Source: Frigidibacter sp. SD6-1
GTDB taxonomy: Bacteria; Pseudomonadota; Alphaproteobacteria; Rhodobacterales; Rhodobacteraceae
DNA: 64,000 nucleotides
NCBI RefSeq assembly: GCF_030143255.1
Contig: NZ_JARJNR010000001.1
Location: 62,001 to 126,000, forward strand
Reading direction: 5' to 3'
Within the stretch, counting starts at the first letter, position 1. Every line of letters begins with the position of its first letter. Below the pieces are notes generated by a model. That model was given only the letters and a program-made list of their open reading frames with translations, was not told where the DNA came from and searched no databases. A program made the position numbers and the translations under genes. Shown one piece after another: positions 23,816 to 30,708 of this stretch.

Positions 23816-24944
23816 GATCCTCGAGAGGCTGGTGGCCTTCCCGAGCGTCTCGTCGCGCTCGAACCGCGATATTGCCGGTTGGATCGCAGAGTACCTTGGT
23901 TCGGCGGGGTTCGAGGTCCTGAGGCTGCCGGATGCGACGGGCGAGAAATGCGGGCTTCTGGCGCGAATTGGTCCGCGCCTGGACGGCGGGCTTCTTCTGT
24001 CGGCGCATATGGATGTCGTGCCGGTCGAGGGGCAGGTGTGGGCGAGCGATCCGTTCCGGTTGAGCGCGCGGGACGGGCGCTATTACGGGCGCGGCACGGC
24101 GGACATGAAGGGCTTTCTGGCCGCAGCGCTCGCCCTGGCCGCTGACGCGGCCGCCGGGCCGCTGGCGCGGCCCTTCCTCCTGTCGCTCTCCTATGACGAG
24201 GAGGTGGGTTGCCGGGGCATTCCCGCGATGATCCCGCATGTGCGGGCCTTCTGCGGGCGCCCGGCGCTGTGCCTTGTGGGAGAGCCCACGCGGCTCGACA
24301 TCGCGACCGGCCACAAGGGCAAGGTCAGCGGCCTTGTGCGCTGTCACGGCACGGCCGGCCATTCGGCCCTGGCGCCGCGCCATGTGAATGCGCTGCATCT
24401 GGCGGCCGACATGATCGGCGCGATGCGGGCCGAGCAGGCGCGGCTGGAAGCCGAGGGCGCGCGGGACGAAGGGTATGACATTGCCTGTTCGACGGTGCAT
24501 GCGGGCCTCATGCGGGGTGGGCGGGCGCTGAACATCGTGCCTGACCTCGCCGAGATCGAGTTCGAGATCCGTCATCTCGCCGCCGATGATCCGGCCGACA
24601 GTCTCGCCCGCCTGAGGGCGGCGGGTCAGGCACTGGCCGCCGCCGCGCATGACCCGGCCGCGCGGGTCGAGGTGGAGCTGGTCACTGCCTATCCCGGCCT
24701 CGGCGCCGATGCGGGCGGCGAGGCGGTATCAGTGCTGCGCGCCCGGCTGCCGGACGCGCGGCTGATCAAGGTCGCCTATGGCACGGAAGCGGGTTTCTTC
24801 CACGCTCTGGGCATCCCGACACTGGTCTGCGGACCTGGTGACATGGCGCAGGGCCACAGGCCCGACGAATATGTCGAGGCCGGTCAGCTTGTGCGGTGTG
24901 AAAGGCTTCTGAAGGCGCTTCTGGACGATCTGACGGGTCGCTGA
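23802..24944 (+). CDS. M20 amidohydrolase, acetylornithine deacetylase (ArgE)-like
   Basis: Zinc-dependent N-deacylase of 380 residues. Metal and catalytic motifs are SAHMDVVP (His, Asp), GRGTADMKG (Asp), YDEEVGCRG (Glu-Glu) and GEPT; the dimerisation-domain His is in GHSALAPRH and the last ligand is in CGPGDMAQGHRPDEY. The start at GTG 23802 has GGAGG upstream and overlaps lysR. ArgE homologues deacetylate N-acetylornithine, but many located outside arginine operons act on other N-acyl or N-formyl compounds. Clustering with a Rieske oxygenase, RidA and DUF1028 argues for a catabolic role here. The name argE should not be transferred. Confidence 0.87.
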   Translation: MQTVEILERLVAFPSVSSRSNRDIAGWIAEYLGSAGFEVLRLPDATGEKCGLLARIGPRLDGGLLLSAHMDVVPVEGQVWASDPFRLSARDGRYYGRGTADMKGFLAAALALAADAAAGPLARPFLLSLSYDEEVGCRGIPAMIPHVRAFCGRPALCLVGEPTRLDIATGHKGKVSGLVRCHGTAGHSALAPRHVNALHLAADMIGAMRAEQARLEAEGARDEGYDIACSTVHAGLMRGGRALNIVPDLAEIEFEIRHLAADDPADSLARLRAAGQALAAAAHDPAARVEVELVTAYPGLGADAGGEAVSVLRARLPDARLIKVAYGTEAGFFHALGIPTLVCGPGDMAQGHRPDEYVEAGQLVRCERLLKALLDDLTGR

Positions 24945-24964
24945 GCGCATCGTCCCACGCGCTG

Positions 24965-25037
24965 CTCGATATCTTCTGTAAGATATCGAGCCGGAACCTT
25001 TGAAAGGTTCCGGCCCGGATTTCGTGACGAAATCCGG
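24965..25037. repeat. triple-hairpin intergenic repeat (CGAAATC family), copy 2
   Basis: Three hairpins in a row: CTCGATATCTT/AAGATATCGAG (24965-24975/24980-24990), CCGGAACCTTT/AAAGGTTCCGG (24991-25001/25003-25013), CCGGATTTCG/CGAAATCCGG (25015-25024/25028-25037). The last is identical in its arms to copies at 12685 and 28503. It lies between the convergent M20 and GSCFA genes and probably serves as a bidirectional terminator. Confidence 0.85.
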
Positions 25038-25058
25038 CGCCCGCGAGGTTGCAGCCGC

Positions 25059-26324
25059 TCAGATTTCCTCGCCCGGCTCCGCGTCGGTGTCGGTCTGGGC
25101 GTCGGTCTGGGCGTCGGTCTGGGCCGGTTCGGCGGCCATCGCATCATGCACAACCGTGCAGAGTTTGCGCAGCGCCTTGTCGACCGCTGCGTCGGGCGCC
25201 AACGGCTTCTCCCCGGCCGCGAACAGGCGCAGGCGGCGCCGTCGCCCGCTGGTGACGGCCTCGGCAATCGCGGGCGGCAGACGTTCGGACGCGGCAAGCG
25301 CCCTGGCCCAGGCAAGCGTCAGCGAGGGCTTGCGCAGCGTTCCCTCCTCGCACCAGGCATGTTCGAAGAGCGTCATGATATAGTCGAGCACTTCGTCTCG
25401 GGGATGGCGGCGGTCGGGCTTGAAGGGGCTCGCGAACACGTCGGTCACCAGCTCGTACGACGGCCAGTAGTGCAGGACGCCCTCGTCGCGGAACTCGCGC
25501 ACCACCTCGTCGATGGCGACGCGCAGGACCGATTTCGAGACCGAGTTGGCCGTCAGGCAGGACACGTCGCGGAAGGTGGCGATCAGCGGGATCGGCGAGA
25601 GGGTGAAGAGGATCTTCGCATCTGGCCGATGTTTGCGGATCATCTGGTAGATGGCGCGCAGGTTGTCGCGGTTCTCGTCCACCGTCGAGACGCGGAACTT
25701 GTGGCGCGAGGGATCGTAGGCATCCTTGGGGATCGTCCGCCAGAAGACATTGCCCGTCGGTTCGTCATACCAGACCTCGGACAGGCCGAAGGTCAGGATG
25801 AAGACATCCGTCTCGTCGAAGATGCGCCGCGTCTCGGCCTGGACCTCGGGGTCATAGCCATATTCCTCGGCCTTGTAACCGTGCCAGAGGGCGCCGTCGA
25901 AGGTCTTGCCTTCCCAGGCCCATTCGAACTGCTGGCGGATGACGAAGCTGTTGACCATCCCTTCGCCGCAAGCGACGACATAGGCTTTCTTGGCCTCCTC
26001 TTCGCGGGTCAGGACGCGGAAGCGGCGCTTCGACAGCCAGTTGGAGATATTGGCGGCAAAGCAGCTGCCGAAGGCGGTGATCTGGGTGTCGGGCCGGATC
26101 ATCGGTTCCTTGGGGGCCCAGCCGTGCAGCACGTATTTCGCCGCAGCGCCAATGTCGAACATGCGGGCGACATCGGGGTTGTAGTTGGTATGTTCGCCCC
26201 GGAACCAGGTGCGGAATTCGGTGCCATGGCGCGACGTGGTCTGAAAGTTCAGGACACCGGTACCTGCGCGGCTGCGGTTCACGACCTTCCGTTCCGGGGC
26301 GGGGGTCTTGGACAGATCGGACAA
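25059..26324 (-). CDS. GSCFA-domain protein, SGNH-like
   Basis: A 421-residue protein of the GSCFA family, named for its motif, seen here as TAFGSCFAANISNWL at about residues 83-97. The domain is related to SGNH/GDSL hydrolases; the Ser/Cys motif may supply the nucleophile. Further family-like blocks are LTFGLSEVWYD and LFTLSPIPLIATF. The family is often linked to polysaccharide or cell-surface modification, though individual functions are unproven. The C-terminal ~20 residues contain three AQTD repeats encoded by a 12-bp tandem repeat (25090-25125), then acidic residues. No signal peptide is visible. It is convergent with the M20 gene and stands alone transcriptionally. Confidence 0.82.
   Translation of the reverse strand: MSDLSKTPAPERKVVNRSRAGTGVLNFQTTSRHGTEFRTWFRGEHTNYNPDVARMFDIGAAAKYVLHGWAPKEPMIRPDTQITAFGSCFAANISNWLSKRRFRVLTREEEAKKAYVVACGEGMVNSFVIRQQFEWAWEGKTFDGALWHGYKAEEYGYDPEVQAETRRIFDETDVFILTFGLSEVWYDEPTGNVFWRTIPKDAYDPSRHKFRVSTVDENRDNLRAIYQMIRKHRPDAKILFTLSPIPLIATFRDVSCLTANSVSKSVLRVAIDEVVREFRDEGVLHYWPSYELVTDVFASPFKPDRRHPRDEVLDYIMTLFEHAWCEEGTLRKPSLTLAWARALAASERLPPAIAEAVTSGRRRRLRLFAAGEKPLAPDAAVDKALRKLCTVVHDAMAAEPAQTDAQTDAQTDTDAEPGEEI
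25090..25125. repeat. 12-bp tandem repeat within GSCFA gene
   Basis: Three tandem copies of TCGGTCTGGGCG (25090-25101, 25102-25113, 25114-25125; the last ends in C) encode the AQTD repeats at the C-terminus of the minus-strand gene. Copy number is likely to vary between strains. Confidence 0.85.
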
Positions 26325-26421
26325 TGGTCACTCCTTACGATGTCGGCTCCGATCAGCCTAGCGGCCAATCATGTCGCATTTTGGGACAGTTTGTGGTCCG
26401 CAGGGCAGATTTTGCAGCAGC

Positions 26422-26766
26422 TTAAGCACCGCTGCAAAACATCTCGTGAACAAGCGTAACGAGCCGGGCCGAGCGCGGGTCGGCGAGCGAATAGAAGATC
26501 GCCTTGCCCTCGCGGCGGGTATGGACCAGCCCTTCCAGGCGAAGCCGCGCGAGTTGCTGGCTGACCGCGGCCTGGCGGCTGCCAAGGAGCGCCTCAAGCT
26601 CGGTCACCGATTTTTCGCCGCCGACGAGATGGCAGAGGATCATCAGCCGCCCGCCATGCGACAGCGCCTTGAGGAAGGCCGCGGCCTCGTCGGCCCGTGC
26701 CGCCATCTGCCCGCTCATGTCTGCGGCGGCGGGTTGGCAGCCTGCGGTTGCCTCAGCGGTCATCAT
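26422..26766 (-). CDS. ArsR-family repressor, SqrR/BigR-like persulfide sensor
   Basis: A 114-residue winged-helix repressor. The recognition region is RQAAVSQQLARLRLEGLV and the wing is HTRREGKAIFYSL. Cys45 (in RLMILCHL) and Cys111 (in HEMFCSG) match the dithiol pair of SqrR and BigR, which form a tetrasulfide bridge on exposure to sulfane sulfur; Cys10 also parallels the N-terminal Cys of Rhodobacter capsulatus SqrR. The start at 26766 has AGGTGG about 8 nt upstream; longer frames lack support. No sulfide:quinone oxidoreductase or rhodanese gene is adjacent, so its targets are probably elsewhere. Naming by the Cys pattern is inference. Confidence 0.85.
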   Translation of the reverse strand: MMTAEATAGCQPAAADMSGQMAARADEAAAFLKALSHGGRLMILCHLVGGEKSVTELEALLGSRQAAVSQQLARLRLEGLVHTRREGKAIFYSLADPRSARLVTLVHEMFCSGA

Positions 26767-26877
26767 TGTCTGGTCCACCTGCGATAGCGCGTTGCGAGAC
26801 GGGGCTACATAAGCATGAATCGCGCGGATTTCCAGCGTGGCGATCGTGGCCCGGGGCCAAGCGCGCGTCGGCAAGGC

Positions 26878-27372
26878 TCAATCATGCTTGAGGAAATCGC
26901 CGTAAAGCCCGCCCCAGAAGAGTAGCGGCGCGCCGTCGCGGAAGCTTGCGCGCAGGACGCGGCCCACGAGGATCGCATGATCGCCGCCATCATGGAGCGC
27001 ATGCGCGGCGCAGTCGAACCGCGCCAAAACGCCCTGAAGCGCCGGGGCGCCTTCGGGGGTCATGCCCTCCTGCGGGCCGGTGAAAGCGTCGCCCGCACGG
27101 GCGAAAGCGAGGCCGAGATCGAGCTGGTCATGGGCGAGCACATGGATGGCGAAATGCCGCGCCGCGGTCAGGGCGGCGAAGCGTGCGGAGCGGCGGGCGG
27201 GACACCAGAGCACGAGCGGCGGGTCGAGCGAGAGCGCGGTGAAACTGTTCGCCGTCATGCCGACCGGGCCGTCAGCACCCATGGCCGTCACCACCGTGAC
27301 CCCGGTCGCATAGCGCCCCAGAGCCGTCCGGAAGGCGCGCGCTTCCTCGGGGCCGGGGGTCAGTTCGTTCAT
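26878..27372 (-). CDS. flavin reductase-like FMN-binding protein
   Basis: A flavin reductase-family protein (164 residues from ATG 27372; 169 from ATG 27387). The flavin-binding pattern ALGRYATGVTVVTA, then GMTANSFTALSLDPPLVLWCP, then HFAIHVLAHDQ is that of the small oxygenase-partner flavin reductases that supply FMNH2 to a monooxygenase. The C-terminal LLFWGGLYGDF is also typical. It lies 111 bp upstream of the SqrR-like repressor on the same strand. A palindrome GTACATATGTAC (27382-27393) overlaps the alternative upstream start and may be an operator, which favours 27372 as the true start. The oxygenase partner is not adjacent. Confidence 0.83.
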   Translation of the reverse strand: MNELTPGPEEARAFRTALGRYATGVTVVTAMGADGPVGMTANSFTALSLDPPLVLWCPARRSARFAALTAARHFAIHVLAHDQLDLGLAFARAGDAFTGPQEGMTPEGAPALQGVLARFDCAAHALHDGGDHAILVGRVLRASFRDGAPLLFWGGLYGDFLKHD

Positions 27373-27499
27373 CCGGGTTTCGTACATATGTACAATATAT
27401 CCGTTTCCGTCGGCCTGCTCAAGTCATGGCTTTCGTTCGCTTCCTGGTTATCATGTCCCGGGCAGACTAGAGAAGTCGAGAACAGATCGGACCTTCGCC

Positions 27500-28462
27500 A
27501 TGATCCAGCTCTTCGTCGCCTCCGGCCCCGGCCTGACCCAGATGCCGGGGGATGCGCCGCCCGGGCAGGCGCTGTGGATCGACCTTCTGCGGCCGACCGG
27601 GGACGAGGTGGCCCTGGTCGAGCGCCTGGGCATTTCCGTGCCCTCGCTGCAGGATATGGAAGAGATAGAGATCTCGAACCGCCTCTACCGCGATCAGGGG
27701 TATGAACTCATGACCGCGCTTCTGCCCGGCCAGACCGAGGCGATGGGGCAGGCGAGCATGCCGGTTACCTTCATCTGTGGTCATGGCCGGCTGATCACCG
27801 TGCGTCATCACGCGCCGCGCCCGTTCGAGACCTTTCCGACCCGCGCCGGGCGCAGTTCGGCGGGTTGCGCGAGCGGCGAACATCTGTTCCTTGGCCTCAC
27901 CGAGGAAATTCTCGGGCGCCAGGCCGACCATCTGGAAGGCGTTGGCCGGACGCTCGACCAGACCTCGCGCGAGGTTTTCAGCGGTGATGCGACGCAGAAG
28001 CCCGCGGTTCTGCAGTCGGCCCTTGTGACCATCGCCGCGCAGGGCGAAATCCTGAGCCGCGTGACGCTTGGGCTGATGACGCTCGAACGCGCGGTCGCTT
28101 ATTTCGGTCAGGCGCTGGAGGAGCGGCCCGAGGCGAAGGCCTTGCGCGCCCATGCCAAGGCGCGGCTCCGCGATCTGCAGGCTTTGCAGGTCCATGCCGA
28201 TTTCCTGTCGGGGCGGCTCTCGCAGGCGATGGATGCGACGCTTGGCATGGTCAACCTTGCCCAGAACATGACGGTGCGGATCCTGTCGGTGGTGGCGGCA
28301 CTTTTCCTGCCGCCGACGCTGATCGCCTCGGCCTATGGCATGAATTTCGCGACGCTGCCCGGTGTTGCCGCCGCGCCCTGGTCCTTCGCGCTGTCGATCC
28401 TACTCATGGCACTGTCGGCGGTCGCCACCTATCTGTTCTTCCGCTGGAAGAACTGGCTCTGA
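27500..28462 (+). CDS. CorA-family divalent cation transporter (CorA/ZntB-like)
   Basis: Inner-membrane cation channel of 320 residues. A large N-terminal cytoplasmic domain with long helices (about residues 140-250) is followed by two C-terminal membrane helices (about 255-280 and 293-313). The selectivity loop contains YGMNFATLPG, the GMN signature of the family. CorA members carry Mg2+ while ZntB members carry Zn2+; the motif alone does not decide. The gene has its own promoter region (27388-27499), divergent from the flavin reductase gene, and ends before a double-hairpin element facing aroQ. Confidence 0.88.
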   Translation: MIQLFVASGPGLTQMPGDAPPGQALWIDLLRPTGDEVALVERLGISVPSLQDMEEIEISNRLYRDQGYELMTALLPGQTEAMGQASMPVTFICGHGRLITVRHHAPRPFETFPTRAGRSSAGCASGEHLFLGLTEEILGRQADHLEGVGRTLDQTSREVFSGDATQKPAVLQSALVTIAAQGEILSRVTLGLMTLERAVAYFGQALEERPEAKALRAHAKARLRDLQALQVHADFLSGRLSQAMDATLGMVNLAQNMTVRILSVVAALFLPPTLIASAYGMNFATLPGVAAAPWSFALSILLMALSAVATYLFFRWKNWL

Positions 28463-28478
28463 CCGCCGGGGCCGGGCG

Positions 28479-28525
28479 CCGAAATCTTTGAAAGATTTCG
28501 GACCGGATTTCGTATCGAAATCCGG
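28479..28525. repeat. double-hairpin intergenic repeat (CGAAATC family), copy 3
   Basis: Arms CCGAAATCTTT/AAAGATTTCGG (28479-28489/28491-28501) and CCGGATTTCG/CGAAATCCGG (28503-28512/28516-28525, loop TAT). It is identical to the copy at 12661-12707 except for the single-base first loop. It lies between the convergent corA-type and aroQ stops, fitting a bidirectional terminator. Confidence 0.87.
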
Positions 28526-28529
28526 CCGG

Positions 28530-28967
28530 TCAGCCTGCGAGAAGGTGCGCCGCACGAAGGATGGCGAATTCGTATCCCTGGATGCCCGCCCCGGCGATGA
28601 CCGCTTCGGCGCGGGCCGAGACATATGAATGATGGCGGAAGCTTTCGCGGCGGTGGATGTTGGAAATGTGGACCTCGATCACCGGGCCGTCGAAGGCGTT
28701 GAGCGCGTCGAGAATGGCGATCGACGTATGGCTGAAGGCGCCGGGGTTGATGACGATGGCGGCGGCGGTCTGGCGCGCCTCGTGGATCCAGTCGATCAGC
28801 TCATATTCGCGGTTCGACTGGCGGCAGACGGCCTTGTGACCAAGCGCCTCGGCCGTGCGCGCGCAGAGCGCCTCGACATCGGCGAGCGTGTCGAAGCCAT
28901 AGACCTCGGGCTGGCGCTGGCCGAGGATATTGAGGTTGGGGCCGTTCAGGACCAGGATCGGTTTCAT
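28530..28967 (-). CDS. aroQ: type II 3-dehydroquinate dehydratase
   Basis: Shikimate-pathway enzyme (145 residues) converting 3-dehydroquinate to 3-dehydroshikimate by the trans-elimination type II mechanism. The N-terminal block [20 protein letters not shown] holds the flexible-loop Arg18 and catalytic Tyr23. [13 protein letters not shown] and the [17 protein letters not shown] block, with the catalytic His, complete the active site. Length and motifs match the dodecameric family. It is a single gene between corA and the ior operon, preceded by a 202-bp gap holding a dispersed repeat. Confidence 0.96.
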   Translation of the reverse strand: MKPILVLNGPNLNILGQRQPEVYGFDTLADVEALCARTAEALGHKAVCRQSNREYELIDWIHEARQTAAAIVINPGAFSHTSIAILDALNAFDGPVIEVHISNIHRRESFRHHSYVSARAEAVIAGAGIQGYEFAILRAAHLLAG

Positions 28968-29102
28968 CGGCGTCTCCGGCGGATGCGGGGGCGATCATCG
29001 GCAAAGCGGCCTCTGCCCGCAAGCTCTCTATCCGCACGAACTGAAGCCTGTTGCCCGGCTGCACGGGAGCGGTTTCGCCGCGCCTTCGGGCGCGAGGGTC
29101 CG

Positions 29103-29160
29103 CCCGGGGGGCGCTGCCCCCCGGGACCCCCCGGAGTATTTCGGGACAGAAAGTGAAATG
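29103..29160. repeat. G/C-block dispersed repeat, copy B
   Basis: CCCGGGGGG-CGCTG-CCCCCCGGG hairpin, a second C block CCCCCCGG, then AGTATTTCGGGACAGAAAGTGAAATG. Its module order matches copies A (22046-22104) and C (36763-36818). It sits 9 bp from the iorB stop in the gap between iorB and aroQ; no gene was found in this gap. Confidence 0.78.
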
Positions 29161-29169
29161 TTTGAAATA

Positions 29170-30708
29170 TCAGACCGAGTCTGACGCGAAGCTGCGGATC
29201 GTCGCGAGGGCGCCGTCGAGCGCCCGGCCGTGCTCGTCCTGCAGGGCGGCCTCGCGCAGGCGGCGGGTCCAGTCTGCGGCATCGGGGCGGCCCGCGACGA
29301 GACGGGCGCCTGTGCGGACCCGGTCGAATTTCGAAAGCCCGCGCGCGTAGGTGTCTGCGTAGCCCTTGATCAGGCGGCGGGTCTTCACAAGCTCGACGGC
29401 GAGCGGGTAATCGCGGTCGATCTCGGCCAGCGCCTCGGCGAGCCAATCCTCGAGATGGGCCATTTCGCGGCGGTGGCGCAGCATGCCGCGCCTCCAGCGG
29501 CGGAGGCCTGCGAGCAGATAGAGCTGCAGGAAGGGCCAGAGCCGGTCGGTGCGCAGCCTGTGGCCGTGGTTGAAGAGCCGGTCGATGAGGCGCATCGCCC
29601 GGGGCGAACCTTCGAGGCGGGCGCCGAGGCGGGCAGGCAGGAGGCTGACCAATTCCTCGGCGCGGGGGTGCAGGAAGTCGGTCATCCAGAGTGCGGCGCC
29701 GTCCGGCGGCGTCATCTCGGCGCGGATGCGGGCAAAGCGGGCGGCGCGGGTCTTGAGGTCGGCCACCCGGATCACGTCATCATAGGCCATGGCGCGGGCG
29801 AGATATTTCGCGGCCTCGCGGGTGAAGGCGAAGCCTTGCGCTGCGCTGTCGCGGGCGGCGATGGCGGCGAGCCGGTCGAGATAATCGCGGCCATAGGCGG
29901 GGTCCTGAAAGTCGAGGACGGCGTGGAGGCCCGCGGTGGCAAGATCGCGCGCGGGTTCGGGCAGGCTTGCGAGGCGGTCGGCGAGCGGAGGCGGCAAAGC
30001 GGGCGTCTTGGCGGGAGGCAGGGCAGGTGGCTCGGGCGCGGCGGCGGGCGGTTCGGTTGCGGCCTCATGGGCGCGGGCAAAGGCGCGGAGGCTTGCCTCG
30101 GCGCCGCGGCCGGTGGCGCGGATCGCCGCCTCGAAAGCGGCGCGCGGGAAGGGCAGCGTGCCGGAGGCAGCAAGGGCGCCGAAGAGACTTGCGGATATGA
30201 CCGTGCCTTCCTCGACCGCGATCCGGTCCATGTCGAAGGCGATGAGGCGGCGGGCGGCGATCTCGGCCGCCGCCAGCACCTCTTCGGCCTTCGCGATCCC
30301 GTCGCCGGGCACCGTCTTTTCCGAGACGGCGAGCGCGCGGTGGGTCGAGGCGATGAGCGTGGTGCGGTCGGGCGTCACGAAGCCGCGCAGGATGGCGCGG
30401 CCCGCCTCCATCAGTTCGGCGGCGATCAGGATATCGACATCGCCTGCCGCAGGCATCAGCGAGAAGACCGGGGTGCGGGGGCCGGCGGGGGCCATCTCGA
30501 TGTAATAGATGGTGGCGCCGGTTCTTTGGGCGACGCCCGCGACCGAGGTCGCCTGGACCGCATAGCCTGCGGCCCGGGCGCAGTCCTCGATCCAGCCGGT
30601 CAGAACGCCGCCGCCCTGGCCGCCGACCGCCATCACGGCAAGCTTGAGGATGCCCGAAAGCGCGGGGTCGGGGCTGGCGCCTTGCAAGGTGATCTTTTCG
30701 CGGGCCAT
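29170..30708 (-). CDS. iorB: indolepyruvate ferredoxin oxidoreductase beta subunit (long form)
   Basis: Gamma/beta-type subunit of 2-oxoacid:ferredoxin oxidoreductase acting on aryl pyruvates, 512 residues. The N-terminal POR-gamma domain (about 1-200) starts LAVMAVGGQGGGVLTGWIED, the standard GGQGG motif, with VAGVAQRTGATIYYIEM. A Pro/Ala-rich linker (about 216-240) joins it to a C-terminal DUF6537-like helical domain, as in fused proteobacterial IorB. The start ATG 30708 overlaps the iorA stop (ATGA). The complex would oxidise indolepyruvate or phenylpyruvate to the aryl-acetyl-CoA with reduction of ferredoxin. Confidence 0.9.
   Translation of the reverse strand: MAREKITLQGASPDPALSGILKLAVMAVGGQGGGVLTGWIEDCARAAGYAVQATSVAGVAQRTGATIYYIEMAPAGPRTPVFSLMPAAGDVDILIAAELMEAGRAILRGFVTPDRTTLIASTHRALAVSEKTVPGDGIAKAEEVLAAAEIAARRLIAFDMDRIAVEEGTVISASLFGALAASGTLPFPRAAFEAAIRATGRGAEASLRAFARAHEAATEPPAAAPEPPALPPAKTPALPPPLADRLASLPEPARDLATAGLHAVLDFQDPAYGRDYLDRLAAIAARDSAAQGFAFTREAAKYLARAMAYDDVIRVADLKTRAARFARIRAEMTPPDGAALWMTDFLHPRAEELVSLLPARLGARLEGSPRAMRLIDRLFNHGHRLRTDRLWPFLQLYLLAGLRRWRRGMLRHRREMAHLEDWLAEALAEIDRDYPLAVELVKTRRLIKGYADTYARGLSKFDRVRTGARLVAGRPDAADWTRRLREAALQDEHGRALDGALATIRSFASDSV

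Noticed and set aside
23802-24944. Naming the M20 gene argE
   Set aside because: No arginine-biosynthesis genes nearby and a catabolic neighbourhood; the family alone does not give the substrate.
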